Position numbers and translations under genes: made by a program. From Furcasterigmium furcatum (Eukaryota > Ascomycota > Sordariomycetes > Glomerellales > Plectosphaerellaceae), in NCBI GenBank assembly GCA_001599815.1, contig BCIA01000002.1, positions 7,041,626-7,105,625 on the forward strand: a stretch of 64,000 nucleotides of DNA, given 5' to 3'. A model generated the notes under the pieces. The model saw nothing but the letters and a program-made list of their open reading frames with translations. It searched no databases and was not told the DNA's origin. Positions within the stretch are counted from its first letter, which is position 1. Each line of letters opens with the position of its first letter. Positions 22,646 to 34,723 of the stretch are shown one piece after another.

Positions 22646-24598
22646 TCAAATCTCTCCCCCCTTTGCAGCTGCCTCGTTCTGCAGCTGCGCATCCGTCTTG
22701 TACGACTTGAAGCTGCGAGCCGGCACGCGCTTGGCGAACATCTCGTCGAGTTCCTGGTACGACCTTCCGCTGGTTTCGGGCTGGTAGAACCAAAGATATA
22801 CAAGGGACAGGAGGCAGAACCCAAAAAAGATGAAGGCGATCCTGGCGCCGAGATTGGCTTGGTCCGGGTTGAACAAATAGGGTATGGCGAACTGCCACAT
22901 GACGTTGACGCAGCTGTTGAGGGAGTATCCGAGGGCGATGGTCTTTGCGCGAAGGCGGGAAGTAGATACTTCGCAGAGGATAGGGAAGGCCGTGGCGCCG
23001 ACGCAGACATTGTACCAGAAGCTGAAGATGAGAATGAAAGCAACGGTGCCATCGACCATGGGCTGGGAAGTGCCGGTACCCAGGCCTCCGGTAATCAGAA
23101 GGAGGACCGTAAGGAAGGCGAGGCCCCAGAAGGTGAGATTGCGGCGGCCAACTTTGTCAATGATGACAACGGCTGTGATGAAGTTGCCGATGATGGAGAC
23201 GACGGGCTGAATGATTTGGAGCTGGTAGGACTTGCTGGTGGAATAGCCGGCGAGCTGGAGGTAGTACTGGAGAAGGTGATTTCTGTTAGCATGATGCTCA
23301 ATCATTCAGGAACGAGCAATGATCGTGTCAGGGGCAGGTGATCTTGTGTCTGGAAGATTCTTACCGTAAAGTAACCCGCAACAAATCCAATACCGCTCAA
23401 AGCCTGAATGGTCAGGGGCATGACGCTGATGATGGTTCGACGCAAGTTAGATTTGCGCAAGCACTCGAGATAAGTGACGCCCTCAGTCTCGTGCCTGACA
23501 CCCTCAAGGGTGAGCTGGATTAGGGCCAGCTGTTGCGCAGCCTCGTCCCCCCTGTGGCCAAGCTTGTTCAGGGACTTGAGGGCTTTTTCGAATCGCCCCT
23601 TGGAGGTGAGCCACCAGGGAGACCTGAATACAAATGTCATTCGTCAGTCATTGTGTACTCGTATAAGGGCGCTGTTCAAGACCGCCAGGAATCACTCACT
23701 CAGGCATAAAGGGGGCGAGGACCAGAGCCACCGCCGCGAAGCCCCACTGAGCGCAAAACACAGAGCGGTATGCCCAGCGGGACTCAACCTGGCCCGTGGA
23801 ATTGATGATAATAAAGGCGACAAGGGGTCCGATGCCGTAGGCAACACCGACCATGCAGGTGAAGAAGCCACGGAGGCCAAGTGGAGTTATCTGGTGTTAC
23901 TACGTTAGCACTGTATCTTGTAGTTTCCTGGATGGAAGATGCAGTTCAGCTCCAGGGTACCATGGGAAAACGTACTTCGCCAACGTAGGTGATCATAATG
24001 GTGCCTACTGTGCCGACCATGACGCCGTTGAGAGCCTTGCCGGCGAAGAAGACAGGGTTGGTGACGGCGACGAACTCGATGGCCACAGCAACGCACGAGA
24101 TGACGAGAACGGCGATGAGGACAAGTTTTCTGCCAATCTTGTCGGCAATGGCGGCTGATGCGAGGGAGGAGATAATGGCGCTAAGATATTCATGAATCCA
24201 GTCAGGAAGACGTGTCTTGCAAGAGAAACACATGTTTCTGACGAGAGGCGTACTCACATGGCGATGGGCGCGGCGTTGAAGCCCGATTGCCACGCGGCCG
24301 GGATGACATAGTCGCCGCCGTACTCGTAGCCAAAGTCCTTACGGAACTGTGGAATGCCAACCACGGCGCCGGCAGCCTGGACGTCGAAGCTAAGCAGGAC
24401 CACGCACCAGACGGCGAAGAAGCACCAGGCGCAGGCCAGCGGGTACGCGGCAAAGCACGCAAGGAAGCCCAGCTCGTGGTCCTGCTGATCCCGACGGTGG
24501 GCAATCTGCTGGTCGATGGAGACATCGTGATGCACGGCCGGAGAGGCCGCTGTTTTCACATCGGTGTCGGCATCCGCCTGCGCGATGTTCGTAGACAT
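22646..24598 (-). CDS. MFS sugar porter, MAL/alpha-glucoside-type
   Basis: Five exons on the minus strand (24258-24598, 23976-24180, 23700-23890, 23365-23623, 22646-23266) give 538 residues with about twelve membrane segments. Sugar-porter marks are ADKIGRK in the first half, the FMPESPWWL motif after helix 6, VDKVGRRN-like IDKVGRRN in the second half, and the terminal PETSGRSYQELDEMF. The sequence resembles fungal maltose/alpha-glucoside proton symporters. The last intron uses an inner CTCCAG acceptor so that the protein reads GYFTYYLQLAGYS; an earlier AG would break frame. Located in the plasma membrane by family. Substrate specificity is an inference. Confidence 0.88.
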
Positions 24599-25488
24599 GA
24601 TGAAAGCTGCCCCGGGGATAGCAGGAGGCTCTTGGGACGGCAGGACGATCGGAAAGTGCTTGATGCTGGTATGAATTCGGGAGGAAAGACAAGTGATGTG
24701 AGAAGATGGTGACTTGTTGTGTTCAAATTGCTCTATGTCGTCAGAGGAAGGAGCATCTTTAAAGGCGAGCCACCGATAGGGTTGGGTCCATCAGCTCTAC
24801 TTGGGGGTCCCGTGGGGGAACTGGACTAGAGTCTCCGATCTGTCGGAGTTATTCCCCAGGAGAGGAATGCAAGGAGCGTTCCGCATATGCCATTGCCGAA
24901 GAGGCAATGAGAGGCTCTGCATACTCGGAGCAGCGACAAGATTTTTTTTAGACTAAACAGGATCCATACAGGTCATAAAGACGTTCAAACTGACTTGCTT
25001 CATATGGCAACGTCAACCGTGCCAAGAGGATGCAGATCATCTCCTCATGGAGTTGCCTCGCTGGTGGATTTTTCCGCCCCTGATATCTCCGTGGCTTGTT
25101 CGGCTATCACAGGGCTCGGATTACTTCATCAGTAGCCTTGCCCAGCTGCAGATCCCTGGATGACGCATACCTAGGGCCTTGGAACCTGAACCTGCCCTGT
25201 TCATGTCATCGAAATGTCTGGGCGGCTTGCGAGTAATAACTGTGTTGGTGGACCGGTGGTTACGCTTCCTCAAAGGAGAAACTATTGGCGCACATTTGTG
25301 GACTTTCCTTCGCTTCGACCATGATCTCAAAGGGACAATGACATGGATAGCATCGCGAACGTTATAATATGATTTCTTTTCAATTTAGGCCTGGATGGCA
25401 TGGGCTTCTGCGTGTCTCGAGTACTGGCCTCTTTCAACAAATCCTTGCCGCTATTCCTCGTTCTCTCACCTCGCCCTCCTCCTTCACC
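24599..25488. promoter_or_regulatory. Divergent promoter region
   Basis: About 890 bases between the sugar porter (minus) and the Mpv17-like gene (plus). No gene is supported. No strong TATA element or repeat was seen. Confidence 0.5.
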
Positions 25489-26082
25489 ATGCCGTCTTTC
25501 ATCGCAACAGCAGTCCAGTCTGCGCTCCTCAAGTCATCCGCCAACCTGCTAGTACAGGTTATTACACAATGGCGGGAGAAAGAGTCTCAATTGGCAGTTG
25601 ACTGGCAAAGAGTCATCGAGTTCGCCATTTTTGGACTCATCCAAGCTCAGCTTAATTGGTGGTGGCAGCAATTCCTCGAGGACATTTTGCCGACTCGCAC
25701 GGCGGCGAGCAATAGTAAAGAGGGACAGAAGACAGCGGCCGGAGAATACGATTCCCCTCCCACCACAGCAAAATCGCGCCAACGACCAATCAACAAGTCT
25801 AACGTGGCCATAAAGCTTGTGCTCGACCAGACCTTGGGCCTCCTCATTATGAACACGACGTTTGTCGTCTGTACAACCGCTGCCCGGCTGCGCAGTGTCA
25901 CGTTGATCTCGCAGGCAATTCGAGAAAAGACGCTTGGGGTCATTTTCGCAGCCTGGAAGATCTGGCCATTGATTTCGATTGGAAACTTTCTTTGGGTGCC
26001 TGTAGAGTCTCGAGTCTTGGTATCATCGGTTGTTGGGTTCGGATGGAATATGTTTCTGGCTTTCAAGACCGCAGCGTCATGA
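25489..26082 (+). CDS. Mpv17/PMP22-family membrane protein
   Basis: Single exon, 197 residues from ATG 25489 (context CTTCACCATGCC); the frame is open further upstream from 25369 but a 237-residue form would exceed the family's usual 180-200. Family features are the C-terminal block WKIWPLISIGNFLWVPVESR followed by a tryptophan-containing last helix (FGWNMFLAF). Members are four-helix proteins of the inner mitochondrial or peroxisomal membrane thought to form channels. A hydrophilic insert of roughly 35 residues, rich in Thr, Ser, Lys and Pro, lies between the first and second helix pairs and is longer than I would expect. Confidence 0.82.
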   Translation: MPSFIATAVQSALLKSSANLLVQVITQWREKESQLAVDWQRVIEFAIFGLIQAQLNWWWQQFLEDILPTRTAASNSKEGQKTAAGEYDSPPTTAKSRQRPINKSNVAIKLVLDQTLGLLIMNTTFVVCTTAARLRSVTLISQAIREKTLGVIFAAWKIWPLISIGNFLWVPVESRVLVSSVVGFGWNMFLAFKTAAS

Positions 26083-26388
26083 TGTCGAGGCATGATGCTC
26101 ATAGATTAGCCCATACACCGTGCATTTATCCGCGGAATAATGTGCCTGCATGTATAACTTGAAGGCCCTGGCCTTGAATTCTCATCTCAATATTCGCAGG
26201 ACAGCCCACTCACCTGCGATCTGATCGAGATGTTTCATACAAGCCAGTTAAACGGAAAAAGATGGGATTCACGCACAAGCGACTCAAATATGTCCGCAAA
26301 TAACACAGCCTTAGACATGAAATCATATTGATAGTACTATATTTGGAAGCCGACTGAATGTGATTTGGCCATGTTCGGTGTCTTCTGT
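26083..26388. other. Convergent 3' region
   Basis: About 306 bases between converging genes. No gene seen. Confidence 0.5.
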
Positions 26389-27894
26389 TCAAAGCTCGTC
26401 ATGGCCTTTTCCTTGGGTTGCCAGTGACTCAGGACCAAGAATGGTAAACAGAACCCGCCGGTACGAAACAAGCTGGCCGTCGGAGACTTCAAGAATCAGG
26501 TGCAGATGCTTGTCATCGTCGGGTTGCAACTTCCGCCCACGTTTCCTCAGCACCTCGTTAAGGGGCATCGTGACCTTCGTCTTGGCCTGGTCTGGCGAGT
26601 GAATATGGAAGAGAGCAACATCTCTGAAGGAGTTGATGTGGTTCGAAGAAGGCTCCTGATACTGCCACCACTTGTAGCTCAGATCAGAGCCGTCAGGGTC
26701 ACAGGAACCGCTGGCATCCAGAATGATGTCCTGCCCGGCCTCAACAGTCAATCTGACGATGTCGCGACTCGTGTCGCCGTTGACGGCCGCAATAGGGGCA
26801 TGCTGGGCGCCTTCGTAGACCGGCTGGCTGGTCCAACGCATGCGTGCTGCAAAGTCTGCCTGGAACGCTTCACGCCATCTCCAGATCGTGACATGGGGGC
26901 CCATAAACACCCTTCCATCATCGTAACGGAGCGTATCGGAACTATCGGCAAAGTGGCCCTCCCCGTACGTGACCGGCCCGTACCGCCCACCCCAGGATCC
27001 CCATTCCGGGTTCTGAGGATCCGAGAGACCGTTCGGGATGAGATAGAGCAACGCAGGAGTATCGCCTTCGACGATGAACTCTGCGGTGGGATATTTCTTT
27101 CCCAAGGCTCCCTGAGACTGAATATTCTTTCTGATCCACTCCGGGGAGACTACGTCTTTGCTGGCAGCAGACGGGAAGTAATAGTAGGAATCACCCGAAA
27201 TGCCACCCCATGCGGCGACGACATAACGGTTGAAGTGGTGCACACTGGCGATGTAGAACATGTCTGGCCAATGGCGCCGAATCCACGTGCCGGCGTTGTC
27301 CTGGTCGGAGATGGCATACACGCGGATCTTTGAGACGAAATCATCGACCTCAGACCGAGGCCTCGTGGCGTTGACGGTCCACAGAGCCTGCGCGAGCACC
27401 GAGGCACCGCCCCAGGCCATGACCCAGAGCGGATCATGTGGCTGCGAGGCGTCGACGGCCTTGACCAGCATCCGTGAACCGTCGCTATCCTTGCCCTCGC
27501 CGACGCCATCCATGCCATATACCGGCAGGCCAGAGCCCACCAGGCTCTTGAGGTAAGCCGGCTGGGGCCAGCCGGATGCGTGGCGCTGGAGGTTCGGCAG
27601 AGAGGCCTCATATGCGTCGACAATGTCCGCGATCTGGTCCGGGCGGGTGGTGTCGTTGAGCCAGACGCTGGTCGTGGCGATGAGGCCTTGCAGGTCAAAC
27701 TCGTTGGCGTAGGTCATCAGTCGAACGAGCGATTGGGCGTCGTCGGGCTCATTGGCGATGTCGCTGAGCAGAAACACTCTCGGCTTGTGGGATGTGGTCT
27801 TGCCTTTGCATTGTCCCTGTGTGGCGGTAACAGCCTCGGGCAGCAGGATCGCTGCGCCCAGCGTGAGCCATTGCAAGTAGTTGGATCCGCGCAT
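26389..27894 (-). CDS. Secreted DUF1593 (Sde182-like) protein
   Basis: Single exon of 501 residues. The N terminus is a signal peptide (hydrophobic stretch ending near Ala-Val-Thr-Ala). The first domain, to about residue 300, resembles DUF1593, a nucleoside-hydrolase-like fold, with an acidic motif LLSDIANEPDDAQS near its start that suits metal binding. A C-terminal beta-sandwich domain follows, with GSCDPDGSDLSYKWWQY as in cadherin/PKD-like folds. In other microbes such proteins occur with polysaccharide-degrading enzymes, so a secreted glycan-active role is plausible but unproven. It is 477 bases from the next gene and may flank the catabolic cluster to the right. Confidence 0.85.
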   Translation of the reverse strand: MRGSNYLQWLTLGAAILLPEAVTATQGQCKGKTTSHKPRVFLLSDIANEPDDAQSLVRLMTYANEFDLQGLIATTSVWLNDTTRPDQIADIVDAYEASLPNLQRHASGWPQPAYLKSLVGSGLPVYGMDGVGEGKDSDGSRMLVKAVDASQPHDPLWVMAWGGASVLAQALWTVNATRPRSEVDDFVSKIRVYAISDQDNAGTWIRRHWPDMFYIASVHHFNRYVVAAWGGISGDSYYYFPSAASKDVVSPEWIRKNIQSQGALGKKYPTAEFIVEGDTPALLYLIPNGLSDPQNPEWGSWGGRYGPVTYGEGHFADSSDTLRYDDGRVFMGPHVTIWRWREAFQADFAARMRWTSQPVYEGAQHAPIAAVNGDTSRDIVRLTVEAGQDIILDASGSCDPDGSDLSYKWWQYQEPSSNHINSFRDVALFHIHSPDQAKTKVTMPLNEVLRKRGRKLQPDDDKHLHLILEVSDGQLVSYRRVLFTILGPESLATQGKGHDEL

Positions 27895-28371
27895 CTTGAT
27901 TGCGACGGAGGTTCTTGGTTTTCGGTCTGGTAAGAGGGAACAAACGGTCCAATGTTGACGCTGGCTTGATTTGACAAGGAGTCGACCACAGCAAAAATAC
28001 TTTGCAATTTCTTATACCTCACATTCTTCCTTGCGTGTTGGCCATGTGCCCGGCAGAAGGTCGCGATGTAGATCACGAAGCCGCTCGACGTATTTGGCAG
28101 GTCGAGGCACTTGTCGGGCACACCGCAAAACTCCCAAACGCCTAGATTCTTGGCTGCTCCAAGTCATTGCTGGTCTTCCCTGGTTTCCGCCGCCAAGGTG
28201 TTATCGGCCACAGTCGCCACAACTGCCCCCCTGGGGCGCTTCGAATTTCTCCATTTCTCCTAGTACCCCTTGTGATCAGCGCTGGAGTTCTACTTCAAGT
28301 AAGGTGAGTTAGCGGTATTTCTCCGCACCCCCTGGTTAACCCCTCCTGGAGGCCCTGCCATGAGATGACAA
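27895..28371. other. Intergenic region, no gene seen
   Basis: Upstream of the DUF1593 gene and downstream of a minus-strand regulator. Short frames only. Confidence 0.5.
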
Positions 28372-30559
28372 TCATGCAAACAGCAAATCCTGTTCTACTT
28401 GCTGCACGAATGCGTGGAAGGCCATGTAGGACGCATACGCGTCGTCGTCGACTGGGCCTGGCTCCGGGATGTACGCTTGCTTGCCGTTCTGCGGTGTGAA
28501 AATCTCGGCGAGGTCGGCCTCGCTCGGACACCGGCCGAAACGAATGGAGTAGTCGATCGCGAGAGAGAGCTGGAGGTACGTGTGTGGGCTTTCCCTGGGA
28601 AGGTCTTCCCATCGCGGTTTTTTCCTGGATGCGCGCTGGACAGGACTGATGCTGCCCTCGTCCGGATGCACCCTGGCCAAGGCGAAGCTGAGAATCTGCC
28701 CGACAGAGCGCCACACGCCGTCGGAGACTTCGTAACGGTTCTTGAAAGAGCTCATTACCGTCGATAATGTCTGGAGGTCGTGACGGGGGGAGGCAAGCAC
28801 CCTGCTTTCGCAATCCAGCATTGTTGCATCCAGAGAGTACCATATCAGAGGAAATGCCGAGAGTGCAACGCTGCAACTCACATGTAAGTATGATGAGAAA
28901 CTCGGAGGATGTCGAACGAGGGGTGGCTTACAAGGTGCTGGGTAAGTACCGTACTAGCCCGCGTTGACTCAACACTTCAAAGTTCAGCTGCACAGCGTGT
29001 AGCGAGACTCTCATCTCCGACCTCGTCTTCATGCCGCTCTTGACATACACCAAGTCCCGCGACTCTGTGGTGAAGTGAATCATGAGCTGGTGGTGGATCA
29101 AGGCTTTCGCAGAGCTAGCATTCCGGTAAGCTTCATAACGAAATCTCCGAGGGCAGACGCATCACCGTGGACTTACTGGTAGTAGACGGAGAACATGTTC
29201 GCGAACAGCATCAATGGCCGCTCGCTGTCGGGCACATGTCGCACCGAGGTGGCCAATGTCTCCTCCGTTTGACGATACCAGCTGTTGAGACTGGCCAAAC
29301 AGATCTCCGCATCCCTCAGAGCGATCTTGAAATGGACTGGCATCGCTTTTCGGTCCGGGGTTGTGACGACGAGAAGAGGAGAAAGAACGGAAGCCAACTC
29401 GCAGAGCCTGATCGAAACCTGGACCACAGCTGACTTGACGGCTCTCGTATACACACTCGTCCCCTGGACCTCGGCGGAGAAGTCGTCCTCGTCGAGTCCC
29501 GGTTGATCAAACTCGAGACTTTGGGTGTGAATCTTGAAAGGCCGCCGAAAGCTCAATGCCATGATCCTGTCTCGCATGACACAGCTCCACCAAAGGCGCT
29601 TTAGGGACAGCTCTTCACACCGGGCGGCCCTTTTCCTGGCATGCTCGTCCGCCCCGGCAGATTCCGCCAGGTTGATCGCAGTCGCCAGCCAGTGCGTGTT
29701 GATGGAATCGCTGGTGCTGGATGAGTGATAAGTAAGCATCAGCGCTGCTTGAGCGTTGGTGATTTTATCCTTGTGAACCTGAAAATCGAACAGAGTCTGT
29801 CGACGGTCAGAGCCTTGTCAACAACGTAAGAGTTGGCCCACGAACCTTTGCTTTAGCGTAGAAGCTGGAGCGGGCTTCTCTGACAGACGAAAACCCCAGA
29901 CTCTCCAACGCAGTGGGCGAGACATACTTGGAAACAACATCAATACCATGACAGCGAACAATCCGGGAGGGAGGAACATACGGGGCATGCGATGAATAGC
30001 ATCGCCTGCAGAAGTAGGAGAGGGATCCGGCCCTGTTTGCGGCCGTTCTGCTGCTGCGATGCGTCTGCCCAGAACTGACCTTCGTCAAGAAGAGGCAACA
30101 CTGGATGGAAGTAGTAAAAGTAGGCAATCAGAAAGGAGTTGAGGGTCGGATTTGAGGGAACGGCAAGACACCCTTTGTCTTGGAGAAACGCATGGTCGCG
30201 TTGACAGAGTCGCATCAGGTCGCCACAACTAATGAAGCCAGGCTGCGTGAAGGAAACGAAGCCCTCATAGTTGGCTCTGTCGCTTTGCCTGATTGAGATC
30301 TGGTGGTCGCTGTCGTGGTCGTGGCGGGATTGGTCGTCGATTTCCGATTCAGCAAACTCTGCAACATGATTCGATTAGTGACGCCAATCGCAGATGTCAA
30401 GGCCAAATTACCTTGAGACCCAGAGTTCGAGGCTTCATCCATCCTTTGGCTAAGACCTGTGCTTGATCGTGCCGCAACAACATCGAGCGGGCCTGGTCTT
30501 CCATCCTCCGGCACCGGAGATGGATTGGGCGCCTCTGGCAGGCTGGAGGTCGGCGTCAT
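28372..30559 (-). CDS. Fungal-specific transcription-factor domain protein, zinc cluster not found
   Basis: Six-exon model on the minus strand: 30412-30559, 29982-30358, 29846-29926, 29177-29796, 28932-29114, 28372-28870; 635 residues. The middle homology domain of fungal Zn2Cys6 regulators is clear: YFYYFHPVLPLLDE, REARSSFYAKAK, CEELSLKRLWWSCVMRDR and the RGLVRYLPSTF / PLIWYSLDA region, most like cutinase-transcription-factor types. The first ATG in frame is 30559 with a TGA 18 bases before it. No intact Cys6 cluster is visible in any frame between 30560 and 30930. Either an exon was missed, or the DNA-binding part is lost. It is head-to-head with the esterase gene at 31137. Confidence 0.75.
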
Positions 30560-31136
30560 CTTCGCAGCCGACGGCGGTCATGTTCCGGAGGTAAGGCAGC
30601 CGAGCAGATGGCAGGGATCCTCGGCGGATTAGACGATTTGATGTGGTTCTCTCTGCCGGCGTGTTCACCAGGAAGGTGTTGCAGAGTCGTCGGTCGCGTC
30701 GCATCCCACGGGCCGGGTTCGGAACATATCCACATCGGCGCGGGGTCGAGATCGGTGATAGCTCGGAAACAGCGGAACTTGGCCGGATCCACAGCAGTGC
30801 GGCACGCATATAACCTCGGGTTCTTGATGTTAGGCCCTCCACGGCGGCGATCACTCCTTCAGTGGCATGGATCGAGAAGCATCTAGCGTTACCTGCGCTC
30901 TGATCTCCCCCAGCCTCGGACAAGTCCCATAGCGGTCAGATCCCAGAGCTATGCATTCCGACGTAGCAAATATGTAGTGCAGTGGTCATGGCTGCGAGCC
31001 ACGATACCCGTGTTCGCTTGTTCACAGCTGTCTAGGTCATTTTCTGCCCTCCTCTCTCATCACCTTGCTCGGACTCCTTTGGGCGAATTACGTCCTAGGC
31101 CGAGTCCCAGAGACCAAGTGCTGAGCAGCTAGACCT
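30560..31136. promoter_or_regulatory. Divergent region between regulator and esterase
   Basis: 577 bases. Three CCTCGG cores lie on the plus strand at 30619-30624, 30814-30819 and 30914-30919. The left half could also hide a missed N-terminal exon of the regulator, but no intact zinc cluster is readable. Confidence 0.5.
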
Positions 31137-32313
31137 ATGGAACTATCCAAGGATCCCAACGTCTTGAGCCAGCCCCTTGGGCGTGGTCGGGAAGCAGCCC
31201 TGCAAAGCGACCTGAGGCTGAACGTCGGCAAGCTCCATCAGTCTTCTATAAACCCTACAACTGTTGTCTTTAACCAGAAGCTTCAACTGACGGAAGCCAA
31301 GTCCGAAAAGTGGCATGAAGTAAGTCCCTCAGCCACAAGCCAGCAGTCAACGTCTCGTTCTCGTCGTGAGCTGACATCGATGTGCCGAGCAGATGGGAGC
31401 CGCCGAGTACCGACTGAAGCGGAAACGGGGCCTCACAGCACTACCTGGGGCAGCTCTCCTCCCGTCCGGGAGGTCTGATACGATACCGTCCCGGGAAAGT
31501 GGCCGACTGATCCCGATCCGCATCTTGACGCCACAGGGCTCAATGGGAAAAGCCCGCGGCATATTCCTCCATTTCCACGGAGGAGGCTGGGTGCTCAACG
31601 ATGAGGAGTCCTCGGACGCGTACCTCCAGACAGTCGCAGACCAGTGCGGGCTGATCTGCATATCCCTGGGCTACCGACTCGCCCCGGAGCACCCGTTCCC
31701 AGCCGGGCCCGACGATTGTGTGGACGGAGCCCGGTGGCTCATTGACAACGGCCCCCGTCTCTTCGGAAGCTCGCTCGCGTTCATCGGCGGCGAGAGCGCC
31801 GGGGCTAACCTGGCGGCACGGACGGCCCTGAAACTGCTGCGCTCGCCGGAGGAGCGGTACGCCCGAAACGCCATCAAAGGCCTGTTGCTGCACTACGGTG
31901 CTTTCTCGCTGCATTGGCAGCCCGGGACACGGCATTTCAACCGAACCCCGACACTCATTCTCGACGAGGAGGCCCTCACCAGCTTCCGCTCGGCCTACCT
32001 CCGAAACGACGACGAGCTGGAGGTTCACACGTCGCCCGAGGTCTCGCCCTTTTACGCCGATCTTAACGGACTCCCTCTGCCGCCGCTCCTGGTGACGTGT
32101 GGAACCGAGGACTGCCTTCTGGAGGACAACGTCTTCATGGTGACACGATGGATGATGGCTGGCGGCGAGGCTGTGCTGCGCCTGTTTCCTGGCAGCCCGC
32201 ATGGGTTCATCCACTTCCCGGCCGAGTCGCACCGCAACGCCGGGCTGGCACTGCAGGACATGGCGACGTTTGTCGAGTCTAAACTTGGTCGCGAGTTTGC
32301 ACAGCTGCTATAG
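31137..32313 (+). CDS. Alpha/beta hydrolase, hormone-sensitive-lipase type
   Basis: Two exons (31137-31319 and 31393-32313) give 367 residues; the 73-base intron is phase 0 (GTAAGT...GCAG). The oxyanion-hole motif HGGGW is at residues 123-127 and the nucleophile elbow Gly-Glu-Ser196-Ala-Gly at 194-198. The acid is likely in GTEDCLLED and the base in GSPHGF. This is the HSL/bacterial-esterase (AB hydrolase 3) family, which cleaves short-chain esters, lactones and carbamates. No signal peptide, so probably cytosolic. Gene neighbours (Baeyer-Villiger monooxygenase, SDR) make lactone or ester opening an attractive but unproven role. Confidence 0.9.
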
Positions 32314-32386
32314 ACGTTGGTTTCGTCTTCTAGTTTCAATGAATACAGATATAATAGAAAGAATGCGTTTCGCAATTGTCCATGTC

Positions 32387-34723
32387 CTACGTATTCGGTA
32401 TTACTGACCAAATAGCATCCTGCTCCCCAGAAGTCGCTGTTTGTGTGATAGCACCTGGTATTTCGTCTGCCATCCAGCCTCCAAGAGGGCCTTGGAACAT
32501 GAAGTCGAAATCAAAAGCTCCTAGATGACCTAGGTCGGTTCCGAAGAAGCTTTCTGCAAAGTCCTCGGTAGGGCCCATCCCAGCGGCGCCTCCGACGTTG
32601 GGAGGCCACTGTGAGGGAGAGGTACCGGGGGGTTCCTGCAGACAGAGTGACGGCGGCTGATGCGAGCTCACTCCGCGCCTCGGCTGAGGTCCTGGATTGA
32701 GACCAAGATCCTGGCCGGTAAGTCTGTAGAAAAGACTGATGAAAAGACGGAGAATCCAGCCACCGACAGGCCAAGACTTGGACAGCTCGCCAAGGGCCAA
32801 CATGCATTGCCTGGCCCTGTTCTCGGCTAGTTGCCGTCGGATAGGCATGTTGCGGCGGATGATGATGGCGTGAATCCCCAGGGCACTGAACAAGGCGGGG
32901 ACAAGGTGCAGCTGTCCCTCTCGCAGGGTATCCGTGGCAAGCAAGTCCTCCGCGATGCGCGTCATCGAGTCGGCGGCGCCCGTGACCCGTCGGTCCCAGT
33001 CCTCTTCAATACCAGGTGACGGCACGACGGCCGTCGGCCTATATAGAAGAATGACAGCATTATGGTAGCTCGCCTGTAGCATGGCAGCCCAGAACGGCGC
33101 GTCATACGCCTGTCTGATCGGTCGGGGGGTCATGTCGGCGGGGAGATTGTCTTCCCATCTCTGGAGGTCGCCCCCGAACTTGGTGACTTGCTCCGTGACT
33201 GGCCTGCTCAATGGCGAGAATCTGAGGGCGAGGACGCGGCCCAGCAAGACGGCAAGATTTGCCATGTTGATTGCGTACGAGACCTGGTAGGGTTCTTGCT
33301 TTCCTACCACCGAAGATTCCGTGGTGCCATCAGCCGCAAAGTCCTGTTCGCAGAGCGGTTCCACGTCGCAGTCCTCGTCACGGATGCGACATGGACGCCC
33401 AAGGGATGCTGCGGCCTGGCGGTCTCGCACGTAGATTGACCACCATATCCTCTTCCAAAGCGAGCGGCATCGCGGGCTGAGGTTCGAGTATGCCGTCGTT
33501 CGGTGCATTCCGTGCGTCTGGGCAAGGCTGATGGCACAGCCGAGCCAATGCCAGGTGTCTTTTTGATCGCGTGGCTTCTGCCACCAGAATGCTAGGAGAA
33601 AGAGTGCGGCCGTAAGCAAAGACTCGTCCGCTTCGTAGTCGGCGTCGTACAATGCCTTTGCGCGGTTATAAAACGTGGTTCTCGCCTCGCGGCGGTCCGT
33701 GAAGCCGGCCCTTCCCACCAGGTCGTCACTGCAGACGGTTACGGCCAGGAAGAATATTGTCTGCAGCACCAAAAGAGACATCGTGCCCTGGCGGTATCGG
33801 GTCTCGAAGACATTGCGATCCAGGACTGGCCACGCTGGATGAAAGCAACGAAAATATATCCCTACGAGCGCATCGCTGACCTCAGAGGACGGCAGGGTCA
33901 GAGCACCCTTTGCGTGGAGGAAGGCCAGGACATCAGGGTCGAGGCCGGCGGCGGTTCCAGGGCTCGGAGAGCTGCGATCTTTTACCGAAGGAGGGATGGG
34001 GTAATGCACTTTGGGTATGTGAGGGGTGTCGCCAGACGGGCTACAGACCGTCTTCACGACGAAGGTCAGGCTGAAAGCTTCACCGAGGTACATCGTGCTG
34101 GCTTGACGGTCTGTATGCTCCTGGCTCGCTTCGGAGGAGTCGTAGGGATCGGCCATGCGCGCAAAAAGCATCTCTGATCCGTCATCACTGCATTGATCCA
34201 TATCAAATGGCGGCGATGACAACGTCGACGATGATGGCGACACCTGGCTCCGGTTCTCTCGGTTGACCTGCGTCGCGCTTCTCGGCGTCCCGTGACCAGC
34301 GGACCCAGCCTCTTGTGGCCGAAGCTGGGGATCAACTCGGTCAGGTGCCGACTTGGACGCATCGTTTGGTTCCGGCAACCTTGCCTCCTCGTCAAGCGTT
34401 TGCCGAACATCATCCTGAGAAGCACGTTTTTTGCGCTTGCTCCTGTCGTATCTGGTCAAATACGCAGGTCAGCGGAGGGCTGCGGGCTAAAGTGGTTTTC
34501 TCGAAGAACTAGATGAAAGGGAGTAACGCAACTTGCCGCGTCGAGACTCGGTCATCTCACAGGGCGACCCGCGATTGCGGCAGTGCCAGCAAGGCTGGCA
34601 GTCGACCACATCACACCGAACCCTCCTGGCCTGGCAACTGGTACAGGCTATCTTTGCTCTCCGGACAGGCCTTTGCCGGGCACCTGTCTGGGGATCCGCC
34701 GGATTGCGAGTATGAGGCGTCAT
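32387..34723 (-). CDS. Zn2Cys6 transcription factor
   Basis: Two exons on the minus strand (34533-34723 and 32387-34451) encode 751 residues. The frame is open upstream to 34888, but only with a GTG; 34723 is the first ATG. The zinc cluster is complete: C27, C30, C37, C45, C48, C55, with an extra Cys at 42. It is followed by a basic stretch RRGKYDRSKRKKR. The middle homology domain is present (FHPAWPVLDRNVF, CRSLWKRIWWSIYVRDR). The cluster and linker resemble cutinase/fatty-acid-type regulators. The intron donor is a weak GTTGCG, but it restores frame exactly. Likely a pathway regulator for the surrounding genes. Confidence 0.88.

Noticed and set aside
29145..29176. A 32-base intron that would give YYQFRYEAYRN in the regulator at 28372-30559
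   Set aside because: Too short for a fungal spliceosomal intron. A 62-base alternative (29115-29176) also keeps frame and yields YYHSAKALIHH, closer to the family.
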